Source: Bacteroidales bacterium UBA1680 (GTDB lineage: Bacteria; Bacteroidota; Bacteroidia; Bacteroidales; UBA932). Taken from it: a DNA stretch of 47,035 bases. Under the pieces are notes generated by a model. It did not search any database. It was not told the DNA's origin and saw nothing but the letters and a program-made list of their open reading frames with translations. The first letter of the stretch is position 1; every line of letters starts with the position of its first letter. This document shows, piece after piece, positions 25,918 through 35,551 of the stretch. Made by a program: the position numbers and the translations under genes. Location of the stretch: the NCBI GenBank assembly GCA_002320605.1, contig DCKG01000008.1, positions 1 to 47,035 of the forward strand. The letters run 5' to 3'.

Positions 25918-28473
25918 CTATTCTCCTAAAGCTGCAGTTATCGTTCTGTAAAGATATTCATAATGGGCCCTGTCATCAGGGTTGCCGGAATAGCGACGAG
26001 ATTTAGCGAGGACCATCACTCTGGAAAGAAGCTGCTCCTGATATCCCGTCACCTCGCTAATCGAGGAAATGTCTACTTTTTCCTGGTATGCGGGGGAACT
26101 TTCTCCGAAGCAGACAAGGTCGTCTTCCTGAAAGCCTTCATCCTCCGAAGGCCCATCAGTAATGGCGATGCCATTGGATCTGGCCTTCACGAGAGGCTTT
26201 GCAATGGTAGAGACGATGTTTCTCTGAAGCGTTTTCTCTGCGCTGGAGAGCTGTATTCCAGCAGCAAAAAATTCTCTGTAGAGATCATCGTAGTAATCTC
26301 GGATTGTGTAGCCGCCACCAGCAATCGTCGAGGCGAGCATCACTCTCTCCGGAACATCAGTAGAGAGCGAGGCGGCGAGTTTCACGGCTATCTTGTTGAT
26401 GCATGGGACTTGAAGTTCAAGATTCGAGGAGAGGTCTTTGCAGTCCAGCCAGTCGCTGTCCTTGAACTGGGAGGCTACCCATTTAATCGAAGCCTTCTGA
26501 ACATTCTTCTTCACTGGTACAGCCTGCCTCTGAGAGCCTGTCCCTTCCTCTACCTGATAAAGGAATATGCCGCCAACTTGTGCAAGCACGTTGTCCAGAT
26601 ATCGGTTGTATTGTGCTGCGATTTGCGAATATAGCTGGGTGCGATGAGAGAAATCGCCATCATCGCGAATCCATGCAAAAACGTTGGGAAGGATGTATTT
26701 GAGGTTTTTGATGCCGTAGCTGCCTGCCTTCATCGGGTCGTCTCCGAGATCTTCGCTGAGTGCGCTCGGGTCGTAGGATGCTGTCGAAGCAGAATTTGTC
26801 TGCTGAGCACCATAACGGAAGAATGGGTCTCCCACATGGGCATCAATGATTTTTTCTGCCATCTTTGCTTCTTCCCACATGTCCTTCGCTGTCGGCTGAG
26901 GGGCATACAGCCACTTGATGGCATATACGTCGTACACGCCCAGAGACGAGGAAGCAAGCTTCACTCCTTTGTCTTTAGGCTGAGCCACATAGTTGAAGCG
27001 GGCATAGTCCATGATTGAGGATGTAATGCCGAATTTGGCGGTGAAGGAGGAATCGCGCAGTTTTTCGACCGGAATTGCGGCGGAAGCAGCCATGTTGTGC
27101 ATGAGTCCGAGCGTATGGCCGATTTCGTGCGCAATCACATATGCAAGCGACTCCCTTATTATCTCGTCAGGCATCTTCTTGGCTCTTACCCTCGGATCGA
27201 CCTGTGCGGTCTGGACGAATCTCCAATTGTTGATGAGCCTTACTACGTCGTTGTATACGATTACGGAGGCGTTCAGTATTTCACCGGAGACCGGATCGAC
27301 CCATGACGGCCCCATGGCATTCATAGTAGCGTTTGGCACATATCTCAGGCATGAGTACTTAAGATTGTCCGGGTCAAACTCTGGGTCTTCTTTCTCGGTC
27401 GGGAAATCCCTGACCTGCATCACGTTGCTCAGTCCTATATTCTCGAAGGCTGAGTTCCATGCGAGAACGCCTTGACGAATAGGGCCTTTCCACAGCTCGG
27501 GAAAGGTATTGTCGATATACCATACGATGGGATTCTTCACCGCTACGGTTTTCCCGGCAAGCCAAGCCGAAGTGTCGGAGAGTTCGAGTCTCCATCGGTT
27601 AGCGAGGCTGTACGGCCTGAATCCATCCTCCGCATTCGAGAGGTCATAACGAGCATGGCGGTTTATCCCACCAGTGGAAAAGACACCTATTCTCGAGTCC
27701 TTGATTCTAGGACGCATCGGCTTCTCGGGGAGAAGGAGAAAAGATACCTTGGAGGACACCGTGCCGGTTCCTAGCGTGACCCTCATAATGAAGACGTTGC
27801 GTGTGAAATCTACATTGTTGAACATCTCGATGGAAGCGTTGTCTGCGAAGGCTTTCATACGCCCGAAATATGTTGTCCTGGCATCTGTCGATTTGCTGAC
27901 GGAGAAATCGCTACCTTTCGGTGCCATTCCATTTACGATGGAAGTGATGTCGAAGATGACTGCGGAACTGTCCTTGCTTGGGGTAGCCGACAATCTGGCG
28001 TATGTTTTCGGAACATAGTTCTTCTCCATGGCCTTTCTCATCAGGGAATCGGACGATGTCGCTCCCTCCTGTGATTCGATAAGGAACACCGTGGTGTCTT
28101 TCAACTCGACTTGCAGGCAGATGGGGGCATTATATTTCAGGCCAACGTTCAGGAATGCCGGATCGCTGACTGAAGAGACTGTGCCTCCGATTAGCATCCT
28201 GCGTCCAAGATATTTTTTGGGGAACTCCATGTAAATCTTGTCTTTCGTTGTCCGGTAAAGGGTGACAAACCCGCCTCTGGCGGAATCTGTCACCTCTTTC
28301 ATCAGCTTCTTGTACGGAGAGGTTTTAGCGATTGTTGAGGGTTTCGCGGCAGGCACTGAAACAGTAGTCTCTTTCGTCTTCTTCTTCCTGAATAATTGCG
28401 AAGCTGTCGCGTCGTACCCAGAAAGGAGGATGCACAGTGCCATGCATGTAGCTAGAACGGTGTTGATTTTCAT
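25918..28473 (-). CDS. Zinc-dependent metalloprotease (DUF5117/DUF5118/DUF4953 type)
   Basis: An 851-residue secreted protease of a type often found with SusC/D pairs in Bacteroidota. A signal peptide is followed by a DUF5118-like segment (about 50-95), a DUF5117 beta-rich domain (about 100-290, with FLNVGLKYNAP and NVDFTRNVFIMRV) and the catalytic domain with the metzincin-like zinc motif HEIGHTLGLMH: His449, Glu450, His453 and His459. A DUF4953-like C-terminal helical region follows. The active site is complete. It is the main enzyme of PUL2 and points to a peptide, protein or glycoprotein substrate. Spacing is 29 bases to the upstream gene and 5 to the downstream one, so all are co-transcribed. 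Confidence 0.9.
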   Translation of the reverse strand: MKINTVLATCMALCILLSGYDATASQLFRKKKTKETTVSVPAAKPSTIAKTSPYKKLMKEVTDSARGGFVTLYRTTKDKIYMEFPKKYLGRRMLIGGTVSSVSDPAFLNVGLKYNAPICLQVELKDTTVFLIESQEGATSSDSLMRKAMEKNYVPKTYARLSATPSKDSSAVIFDITSIVNGMAPKGSDFSVSKSTDARTTYFGRMKAFADNASIEMFNNVDFTRNVFIMRVTLGTGTVSSKVSFLLLPEKPMRPRIKDSRIGVFSTGGINRHARYDLSNAEDGFRPYSLANRWRLELSDTSAWLAGKTVAVKNPIVWYIDNTFPELWKGPIRQGVLAWNSAFENIGLSNVMQVRDFPTEKEDPEFDPDNLKYSCLRYVPNATMNAMGPSWVDPVSGEILNASVIVYNDVVRLINNWRFVQTAQVDPRVRAKKMPDEIIRESLAYVIAHEIGHTLGLMHNMAASAAIPVEKLRDSSFTAKFGITSSIMDYARFNYVAQPKDKGVKLASSSLGVYDVYAIKWLYAPQPTAKDMWEEAKMAEKIIDAHVGDPFFRYGAQQTNSASTASYDPSALSEDLGDDPMKAGSYGIKNLKYILPNVFAWIRDDGDFSHRTQLYSQIAAQYNRYLDNVLAQVGGIFLYQVEEGTGSQRQAVPVKKNVQKASIKWVASQFKDSDWLDCKDLSSNLELQVPCINKIAVKLAASLSTDVPERVMLASTIAGGGYTIRDYYDDLYREFFAAGIQLSSAEKTLQRNIVSTIAKPLVKARSNGIAITDGPSEDEGFQEDDLVCFGESSPAYQEKVDISSISEVTGYQEQLLSRVMVLAKSRRYSGNPDDRAHYEYLYRTITAALGE

Positions 28474-28502
28474 TATTGGATTTTGGTTTTCTTATGATGC
28501 TT

Positions 28503-29981
28503 TTAGTTTATCCTGTATTTGTAAATCACGCTTACTGGGTCATTGAATATGCCTTCATAAGAGGACACTAGGCTGTCGTCCGAGAAACGGTAGACATAAA
28601 GGCTCCCTTTGTGTTCTCCGCTCCGCTGAGGATTGTACGTCGCCACATAGAGGAGATCTTCTCCATCGGAAGAATATGCCCTGCCTTTGTAGTTCGTCGC
28701 GATGTCGCGGATGATTTCCCCGGATGGAAGAGTGATCGCTGGTTTCGCGCTAGGCGCAGAACTGAGATTCCACCGGTAAATTGCATTTTCGTGAACGTAA
28801 TATACATCAGAGGAGGCAATGGTGTTGACGAACTTTGACTTGCCGTCTATGTTGACCGACGGGGCTGTGAAAGCTGAGATGCTGTCCAATTTAGTCCCTG
28901 AGGTCGTGGTCCCATAGATTCTGTATTGGGTCGGGTCTGAGATGCTTTGCACAAGCACTCTGCCTGGCGTCGATTTTTCTTGACGCTTTGTCGCAAAGGT
29001 CACGATTCTCCAACCCTCCTCATTCAGGTACTTGTTTCCGGCGGATGCAGTCTTCCTGGTGCCGAGGGTGTCTGCATTCCAGAAGAACGGAGTCCTCGTA
29101 GACTTCGCTTTGGCAGTGGTGCGGGTGAGGCCCGTCACTATCCTGTCGATTTTCATCCGGAGGTCGGTCATCTCTGTAATGAATCCTCCGTTCATGTCAT
29201 ATCGGAAGAAGTGTCCGTCAGGGCTACGGAAGAAACAGCCGAAGGAAGATTTGTCCTCGGCATACTCTCCCCCGAATTCCTCGCAGTACGATCCGTAGTC
29301 AGCCATGTTCGCAGACATGAAGAACTCAAAGGTCTTGCAGTCCATGTGATATATGGTGGCGTTCTCGTCATTCGTGGCGATCAGGAAGCCTGAATAGATG
29401 ACATTCTTGTAGGTGTTGTCGGACATCCAAAGCGCAGTCCCGTTCCTCAGCTCCTTCCCTTCTACTGAAAATATGTTGAAGAACACCTGCTGCTCTCCTG
29501 CCGCAATCTCTTCCGAGGTTAAGGTCTTCACGAAAGAAAGCGCTCCCTTACCCTCCGAGTCGTTGCTTAATATGGCGACGCCCTCATCGTAGCCGGAATT
29601 CACGTTGAGAGTGAAATACTTGAAAACTATGCTGCTGCCGTTGTCAACCCTGAGGCGGAGGATGTAAGACCCAACCCTCGGGAAGGTATAGTCAATAGTT
29701 TTGGACGTTGAAATGGTCTCCATGGTAGCGAACTCGTGGTCGCTGATTTGCTTTCCCGCAGCTGGCGCTCCGTAAGACCACTGATAGCTGACATCGGTTG
29801 CGCTCTCTACGTTCAAATCATTGTACACCAATTTATTGCCTAGGTTCACGTTAATGGTGTCCGAGGTAGCACTGACGCTCAGAGGCGTAAGCGCATCATA
29901 ATCGCGAGGGCTGATGTCGTAGCATGAAACTGCGGCGACCGCCATTAGTGAAAAAGTCAATGTGCCGATGAATTTCTTCAT
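28503..29981 (-). CDS. PKD-like family surface lipoprotein
   Basis: A 492-residue lipoprotein (lipobox Cys20, AAVSCYDI). The N-terminal part carries a PKD-like fold with the pattern SYQWSYGAP...TIDYTFPRVGSYILRLRVDNG (about 60-125). The remainder looks like a beta-propeller with repeated blades (for example GKGALSFVKTL, FFRSPDGHFFRYDMNGG, YRIYGTTTSGTKLD). Such proteins sit between DUF4843 and metalloprotease genes in SusC/D loci of this type and are thought to bind the substrate at the surface. The start lies 10 bases after the DUF4843 gene. Confidence 0.85.
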   Translation of the reverse strand: MKKFIGTLTFSLMAVAAVSCYDISPRDYDALTPLSVSATSDTINVNLGNKLVYNDLNVESATDVSYQWSYGAPAAGKQISDHEFATMETISTSKTIDYTFPRVGSYILRLRVDNGSSIVFKYFTLNVNSGYDEGVAILSNDSEGKGALSFVKTLTSEEIAAGEQQVFFNIFSVEGKELRNGTALWMSDNTYKNVIYSGFLIATNDENATIYHMDCKTFEFFMSANMADYGSYCEEFGGEYAEDKSSFGCFFRSPDGHFFRYDMNGGFITEMTDLRMKIDRIVTGLTRTTAKAKSTRTPFFWNADTLGTRKTASAGNKYLNEEGWRIVTFATKRQEKSTPGRVLVQSISDPTQYRIYGTTTSGTKLDSISAFTAPSVNIDGKSKFVNTIASSDVYYVHENAIYRWNLSSAPSAKPAITLPSGEIIRDIATNYKGRAYSSDGEDLLYVATYNPQRSGEHKGSLYVYRFSDDSLVSSYEGIFNDPVSVIYKYRIN

Positions 29982-29991
29982 ATCAATATTC

Positions 29992-30912
29992 CTAATTCAT
30001 GAATCCATATATTCCGCTCATAGGGTTGCCCCAGCCTGTCCGGAGGTTGATGTTGACATTCGAATCTCCCATCTCCTCGTAGTCCGGATCGTCAGGATGC
30101 TCGGAATAAAATTTTAAATAGTAGTCATAGAGTGGCATCGCCACGTATCTGGCCCATGCCGCCATGTATGCCTGCCTCCAGAACGTGTTCATTTTGTTGT
30201 TATCGCTCGAAGGTTCCGCATCCAGATTATATCCGTAGTGTTCGACGCAATAGTTGTAGAACGGAGGGCAAGTTTCCTTGGTCGCATGATAATATTCCAG
30301 GAGCCTGCGGTATTTGTCCGGGTAGAATTTGCCCCAGTTAAAGTGCCATCCGGGAGTGGAATTTCCGTACCGCCACCATGTCGGGCAGGACGGCTCCCCG
30401 TCGGTGATATAATAGTAATATTCTGGGGTCATGATTTTCTGTGTTGAGGAGCTGTCGGTGGCGCAAGGCTTAAAGTTGTCATTTTCCGTGAGGCGGAAAC
30501 CAATCCTCATATAGCAACCTTCCGACATTTCTGCAGTACGGAAGATGTTGATTCTTAAGGCAGATTTGACAGCGCCGGCAGGAATGTAGAGATCCTCGAT
30601 GGTAAAGTCTATTCCTGGGCGAGCTGTTCTCACTGGATACGAAACGTTGCCGGTGGTGAAAGTTGCCGTGTCCGCAGCAGGAATATACTCTATCGTGAAA
30701 GTCCGGTCATGGTCCGATGGCATTCCCATCACGAAAACGGAATTGTAGACGACCACCGTATCCTCTGGGATGAGGGCGAACGATGACGAATGAGTCTGGG
30801 AGGCTTCTTCGAAATAGATTTCTGGAACCTGCTCAGTGTCGTACATGAGCCATGTGCCATTGCATGATGCCATCATGAAGGCGGCTGCCGCGATTGATAA
30901 TGTTTTCTTCAT
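29992..30912 (-). CDS. DUF4843 domain-containing lipoprotein
   Basis: A lipoprotein of 306 residues. The chosen start MKKTLSIAAAAFMMASCNG gives a clean signal peptide with lipobox Cys17 and lies 4 bases after the susD stop; the frame is open further up to 31068, but that part overlaps susD and is not signal-like. The body follows the DUF4843 pattern (IYFEEASQTHSSSFAL, DHDRTFTIEYIPAADTATF, YPVRTARPGIDFTIE, YIPAGAVKSALRINIFRT, RIGFRLTENDNF). It is a surface component of a SusC/D system, with a likely binding role. Confidence 0.88.
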   Translation of the reverse strand: MKKTLSIAAAAFMMASCNGTWLMYDTEQVPEIYFEEASQTHSSSFALIPEDTVVVYNSVFVMGMPSDHDRTFTIEYIPAADTATFTTGNVSYPVRTARPGIDFTIEDLYIPAGAVKSALRINIFRTAEMSEGCYMRIGFRLTENDNFKPCATDSSSTQKIMTPEYYYYITDGEPSCPTWWRYGNSTPGWHFNWGKFYPDKYRRLLEYYHATKETCPPFYNYCVEHYGYNLDAEPSSDNNKMNTFWRQAYMAAWARYVAMPLYDYYLKFYSEHPDDPDYEEMGDSNVNINLRTGWGNPMSGIYGFMN

Positions 30913-30916
30913 CTTT

Positions 30917-32347
30917 TTATCCCTCCACGTTGTTTCTTGCCTCGAATTCTTCATCGGGAATAGGAAGCGTGTAGTTGCCGGGAACGCTGCCACTGAGCAT
31001 GTTGCCGCCTGCAGTAGTCCTGTCCCGACCTTCTTTCTTTTGTTCGTGCCAGGTGAATCCTTCGCCATAGAATTCCTTCCTCCTCTCTGTGTATATGTCC
31101 TCTAGCGTCAGCCTTCCGCTCTGGATGCCATCTAGCCCACGCGACTTGGTCACGGTGTTGAAATATTCAGCGGCAAGGGCCGGATTGGTCTTGAGGTTAT
31201 ATTCAGAGAGAATATAGTACATCTCCGGTATGCGGAGAATGTTTATCCCGACTATAGACTTCCCGGAGTAAGTGCCTCCGTTTGCGACGGTGAGGTTCAC
31301 CGTTTTGATTAGAGTGTTTGCAGATTCGTCGAACCATGAGGTCATGCGGTAGTCGGATCCCGTGGACATTCCTTCTTCATACAGGCTCCTCCAGTCATCG
31401 GCAAGGCTGAACGATGACATCGAACTGCTGGAAAGGTTGTACTGTACGGCATTCGAATGCATGCAGCTGGTCGAATAAAAGCCGAAGATTGTCTCGTTCA
31501 GGTCAAGGGTGCCACCCTCGAACTGGACGAATGAACTCACCGGCCTCAGAGAAAACTTTCCGCTTTCGATGACTTTTGCGGCGTAGATCGCAGCGTTGTC
31601 GAGGTCTCCCATGCTCCAATATACCCTTGCGAGAAGGGCTTCGACGGCATAAATGTTCATGTGAGTGATTCTGGCGTCGGTGAAGCTTCCGGCAGAGTTC
31701 GTCCTTGTGGCAGGAACGAACGACTCATCCTCTCCCATGATGGATTCTGCTGCTTTCAGGTCTTCGATGACATCCGCATACACCTCGTCGAGCGAGGAGA
31801 AGGGGGTAATGTCAAACGAATATTTCTTTGCGTACGGGATGGCCTGGAACTTCAATGATGAAGATGCCCAGAAAGGATTGCCGTAGAAGCGCACGAGGTC
31901 GAAGTGGATTAGGGCACGGAGTGCCAAAGCCTCTCCGTGGTAGAGTCTTGAGTATTTGAACCTTGAGTCTCCGTCTTCCTCAGCGTGTTTTATTATGTTG
32001 TTCAGGTTATTGATGACTTCATAGGAGTCGCTCCATACTTTCTTACGCAGGCTCACGGGACCCTTGCTGGTCCAATCTGCTTCCGCCAAGTTTCCGTACT
32101 GGTAGCTGGAGACTGCGGTCACGTTACCGCTCATGGCCTCCGGCATCCAGAGAAGGAGGCCTCCGTAAAGATTGGTTCCAGACGAAAGCTTGCTGTAAAT
32201 GCCATAAATGGCATCCTCGTAACCATCGGCGGAATTGAACATGTCAGCATCGAAAGTTTCGCCTTTCGGGTTGACATCCAAGTAGCCGGAGCAGGCGCTG
32301 AAAAATGTCATCAGCCCAACAGATGCAATGCAAAATATCTTTTTCAT
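30917..32347 (-). CDS. SusD-like surface lipoprotein (PUL2)
   Basis: RagB/SusD family, 476 residues, with lipobox Cys19 (TFFSACSG) and the usual mature start YLDVNPKGETFDADMF. Helical repeats are present (YEVINNLNNIIKHA, GEALALRALIHFDLVRFYG, VYADVIEDLKAAESIM), and the C-terminal region has ILRIPEMYYILSEYNL and TERRKEFYGEGFTWHE followed by a tail ending near NYTLPIPDEEFEARNN, all typical. It pairs with the SusC gene 11 bases upstream. This subtype, with DUF4843 and PKD-like partners, is associated with proteases and not with glycoside hydrolases. Confidence 0.95.
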   Translation of the reverse strand: MKKIFCIASVGLMTFFSACSGYLDVNPKGETFDADMFNSADGYEDAIYGIYSKLSSGTNLYGGLLLWMPEAMSGNVTAVSSYQYGNLAEADWTSKGPVSLRKKVWSDSYEVINNLNNIIKHAEEDGDSRFKYSRLYHGEALALRALIHFDLVRFYGNPFWASSSLKFQAIPYAKKYSFDITPFSSLDEVYADVIEDLKAAESIMGEDESFVPATRTNSAGSFTDARITHMNIYAVEALLARVYWSMGDLDNAAIYAAKVIESGKFSLRPVSSFVQFEGGTLDLNETIFGFYSTSCMHSNAVQYNLSSSSMSSFSLADDWRSLYEEGMSTGSDYRMTSWFDESANTLIKTVNLTVANGGTYSGKSIVGINILRIPEMYYILSEYNLKTNPALAAEYFNTVTKSRGLDGIQSGRLTLEDIYTERRKEFYGEGFTWHEQKKEGRDRTTAGGNMLSGSVPGNYTLPIPDEEFEARNNVEG

Positions 32348-32358
32348 GTTCGTATTCT

Positions 32359-35300
32359 TTAAAATGTCGGACGAAATATAAGGTTGATTCCGCGGCAGTA
32401 TGGGTAGCTTGTCCCTCTCTCGAAGCGGATAGTGGAAAGATATCCTATGTCGGAAAGTCCTATTCCCACGGCAAGCTTGCGGATGTGGAATCTGGAGAGC
32501 ATCTTCGGAGCGAAATCGTAGACAAACTGAATGCTTGAGAAATAGATTTCATTCCTTTTTTCCACGAACCTCTCGGAATAATGGGTGGTTTCTGTGGATC
32601 TCACGCTGAGATAACGGCTCAGGTCGCCAGGCTGTTTCCACCTGTCTGTTAAAGCCCTCGCATCCACATTGTGATAGATGTCGATATTCTCTACTTTGTC
32701 CTGGAGGGTAGAATTATAGTAGTCGCTGCCGAAGGTGTAGGTGGTGGTCAGGTTCAAGGAGAAGCCTTTGTAACGAAGCGTGCTGCTGAATGAGCCGTTA
32801 AGAATAGGGTTAGTGTTTCCCACTGCGACCCTCTCGTCCGGATCGTAATTGAAAGTGTATTCGCCGTTCTTTCTTATGAAGATTTCCCTGCCTGTTGCTG
32901 GGTCGATTCCCGCAGAGCGCATTGCGTATATGTCAAACTGCGACCCACCTTCCTCGAAAAGAATCTTCGGTTTGGTGGCATCATTGGGGTTGTCGATCTC
33001 CTGATTTTTCATGGAATTAGAAATATGCCGGATCTGGTCCATAACGTGTCCTCCCGTCACGGTTATGTTCCAATACAAGTCTCCTTTGCGGATGACCTGC
33101 GCTGATAGAGAAAGATCGAGTCCCTTGTTGTTGATCTCACCGAAATTCACGTTCATCGACGTAGTGCCGACAGACGGCGGAAGGTCGATTGACATCAGCA
33201 TGTCGTAAGTGGTGTTGGAATAGTAGTCGAAAGAGAGATTGATCCTGCTATCCCATAATGCTGCGGTGAGGCCTATGTTGTTGTTCAGGGTTCTCTGCCA
33301 CTTTAAATCGGGGTTGCCCATCTGCTTCGGAACTGCTCCAATGCCTGTGTAATATTGATACGATGACTTATATTCATAAACCGTCTTTGCCTGATAGTAG
33401 TTGAAAGAGACACTTCCGGTGTATCCGACGGAGTAGCGTATCGTCAGGGTATTGAGCCATTTCCAATTCTTCGCGAATTTTTCGTTATGCACGTTCCATC
33501 CTGCGCCGAGAGCCCAGAACGGAGCGAAGCTATTGTCGGATCCGAATCTGGAGGAGCCGGAAGACCTATAGGAAGCATCGGCGAAATACCTGTTCCAGAG
33601 TCCGGCATTGGCGTTGGCGAAAAAGCCGACTTCTGTTGCGATGTTGTCTACGCCGGCTGGCCTTCCCGTGGATGGATAGCTGAGAGCGAATGACAGGTCT
33701 GAAAGATTGTCTTTGAGAAAGCCTATGCCAACTCCTGAGGCGCTCTGGTTGCGAGAATACCGTATGCTTGAGCCTCCGCTGACGCGGAACATTGAGCCCT
33801 TCGTGTCAAGGGACCTGCCATAGTTCAGCACGAACTTCCCGCTGTAGACGTGTCCATCCCTTCTGGAGAAAGAGTAGCTGCCACGCAGCGTAGGATCATA
33901 GGATGAATACTTAGGCATGTCAGGAGACTCGTAGTCATCGGATGAGCCGGATGTCGTCGCCATGCTTCCCTGACCTGTGAGGTATAGTTCTTTTGTAATA
34001 TTCCAGCGGCTGGAAAGAGAATTTGTCATGGTCTGGCTCTTGTTCTTCGAGAAACTGGAGAGCGTCGCGAGGTAAAGCGGATTCACGTCGTAGTTGCTGG
34101 ATGTGTTGAATGGATTGAAATAGTATTTCTGTATGAATTCTCCATTCTCGTCGTACATCGGATTGTACGGATTCATCTGGGAATACTGCGAGTAAGAACC
34201 GTATGGCGAAGACTTGGCATCCGTTGAAGATATGTTGGTCTGGAAAGAGAGCGTGAGCTTGTCTCTCAGATGGTATCCTATGCTGAAGTTCAGCCCGATG
34301 TTCCGACGGTTGTCGCCCTTCATGACTCCGTAGGTGTCGGCAAGGCTCGCACTGGCGCGAAAGTCGAGTTTCTCTCCTCGCGATGAAAGGGACAGGGAAT
34401 GATTCATACTGAATGGGATGCGCAGAGGAGCATGAAGCCAGTCGTCATGTACTCCTTTGCGGATGTTCTGGAGCTTGTAGGCATAGGCCTCGTCCATGGA
34501 TCCGTCAGAACTTTCATATTGTCCGGCAAGCCTTTCGAGTTCCAGTTTCTGAGCCGGGGAACAGAGATTGAACGAACTGAGGTCCGGCCAACTGAACTTT
34601 GGGATGAAATTGTAGGAAAGCTTGACTTTCTCGTTCCCGATTCTCTTCCTCTCAACCACGATTACTCCGTTGGCACCTTTTTCTCCATAGAGGATGGTAG
34701 CCGAAGCATCTTTCAGCACATCGATTCTCTCGATGTCGAAGATGTCAAGGTCATAGAGTTCTTGAAGGGAAATTTCTACTCCGTCGAGCACTATGAGAGG
34801 ATTGTTCACGCCCTCCTCGCTGGAATTCGTTATGAGGGTGTTGGCTCCTCGGATGAGGATTGACGGGATGGCGTTCGGGTTAGATCCTGCGGCGTTGTTC
34901 TCGACGATGATCATGCCTGGGGTCATCGAGGCAATGCCTTTTAAAAGGTTTGTGGGAGACATGGCGGCGAGCTGTTCCCCGCTGATTGTGGTGGCAGAAC
35001 CGGTGAATGTTTCCTTTGGCTGTGTGTAGAATCCGTTGACGACGACTGCGTCAAGCTGTCCATCGTCCTTAAGCGAGACGTTGATGGTGGTAGAACCGCT
35101 GACCGTCTGCTCCAGAGACTGCATTCCAACGAAGGAATAGATGAGAGTGGCGGAACCCTTGGACGGGGTATTGAATTCGAGAGCATAGTTGCCGTCGGCA
35201 TCTGCCGACGATCCTGTCTTTGTGCCTTTTACCACTACGTAAGCTCCCGGAAGCGGACACCCGTTCGAGTCCGTTATGGTGCCTGTTACTTTAATCTTCG

Positions 35301-35415
35301 CCCTTGCCTGGGCGGCAGACTTTGGGATTCCGGCTACGGGTAGGCTGCTGATGAATAATAACAGTAGCCACATGAGACCCACCATGCAGGATTGTCTCTT
35401 CATTGAAAAGTTCAT
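32359..35415 (-). CDS. SusC-like TonB-dependent outer membrane transporter (PUL2)
   Basis: Importer of 1018 residues. The start is the ATG at 35415 (MNFSMKRQSC); an in-frame ATG at 35403 is equally possible. The longer frame up to 35490 is unlikely because it would begin upstream of the promoter at 35444-35475. After the signal peptide come a carboxypeptidase-D-like domain (ITDSNGCPLPGAYVVVKGT), LDAVVVNGFYTQPKETFTGS before the plug, plug motifs (IIVENNAAGSNPN, IVLDGVEISLQEL, LKDASATILYGEKGANGV) and the barrel. First gene of the PUL2 operon. The NGFY-type sequence in place of VGYG is typical of the protease-linked subgroup. Confidence 0.95.
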   Translation of the reverse strand: MNFSMKRQSCMVGLMWLLLLFISSLPVAGIPKSAAQARAKIKVTGTITDSNGCPLPGAYVVVKGTKTGSSADADGNYALEFNTPSKGSATLIYSFVGMQSLEQTVSGSTTINVSLKDDGQLDAVVVNGFYTQPKETFTGSATTISGEQLAAMSPTNLLKGIASMTPGMIIVENNAAGSNPNAIPSILIRGANTLITNSSEEGVNNPLIVLDGVEISLQELYDLDIFDIERIDVLKDASATILYGEKGANGVIVVERKRIGNEKVKLSYNFIPKFSWPDLSSFNLCSPAQKLELERLAGQYESSDGSMDEAYAYKLQNIRKGVHDDWLHAPLRIPFSMNHSLSLSSRGEKLDFRASASLADTYGVMKGDNRRNIGLNFSIGYHLRDKLTLSFQTNISSTDAKSSPYGSYSQYSQMNPYNPMYDENGEFIQKYYFNPFNTSSNYDVNPLYLATLSSFSKNKSQTMTNSLSSRWNITKELYLTGQGSMATTSGSSDDYESPDMPKYSSYDPTLRGSYSFSRRDGHVYSGKFVLNYGRSLDTKGSMFRVSGGSSIRYSRNQSASGVGIGFLKDNLSDLSFALSYPSTGRPAGVDNIATEVGFFANANAGLWNRYFADASYRSSGSSRFGSDNSFAPFWALGAGWNVHNEKFAKNWKWLNTLTIRYSVGYTGSVSFNYYQAKTVYEYKSSYQYYTGIGAVPKQMGNPDLKWQRTLNNNIGLTAALWDSRINLSFDYYSNTTYDMLMSIDLPPSVGTTSMNVNFGEINNKGLDLSLSAQVIRKGDLYWNITVTGGHVMDQIRHISNSMKNQEIDNPNDATKPKILFEEGGSQFDIYAMRSAGIDPATGREIFIRKNGEYTFNYDPDERVAVGNTNPILNGSFSSTLRYKGFSLNLTTTYTFGSDYYNSTLQDKVENIDIYHNVDARALTDRWKQPGDLSRYLSVRSTETTHYSERFVEKRNEIYFSSIQFVYDFAPKMLSRFHIRKLAVGIGLSDIGYLSTIRFERGTSYPYCRGINLIFRPTF

Positions 35416-35443
35416 TTTATATACGTTCAATAAGTTTTCGGCG

Positions 35444-35475
35444 CTAAGGTAAGTTTTTTCCGAAACTCTTGCAAA
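35444..35475 (-). promoter_or_regulatory. Promoter of the PUL2 operon
   Basis: On the minus strand TTTG (35475-35472), 20 bases, then TACCTTAG (35451-35444): the -33 box is perfect and the -7 box has one mismatch to TAnnTTTG. The predicted transcription start leaves a leader of about 20 bases before the susC start at 35415. Confidence 0.5.
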
Positions 35476-35492
35476 CATGGATTTATGCAAAT

Positions 35493-35523
35493 GGCGGTGG
35501 CCAAATATTGTTTGGTCACCGCC
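35493..35523 (-). terminator. Strong terminator-like hairpin
   Basis: GGCGGTGGCCAAA (35493-35505) pairs with TTTGGTCACCGCC (35511-35523) around a 5-base loop, with only one non-Watson-Crick position in 13. It lies 28 bases after the stop of the orphan coding tail and upstream of the PUL2 promoter. On the minus strand it is followed by ATTTGCAT, a poor U-tract. Confidence 0.6.
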
Positions 35524-35551
35524 TGCAAAAGAAATATAAAACGTGTGCTAA

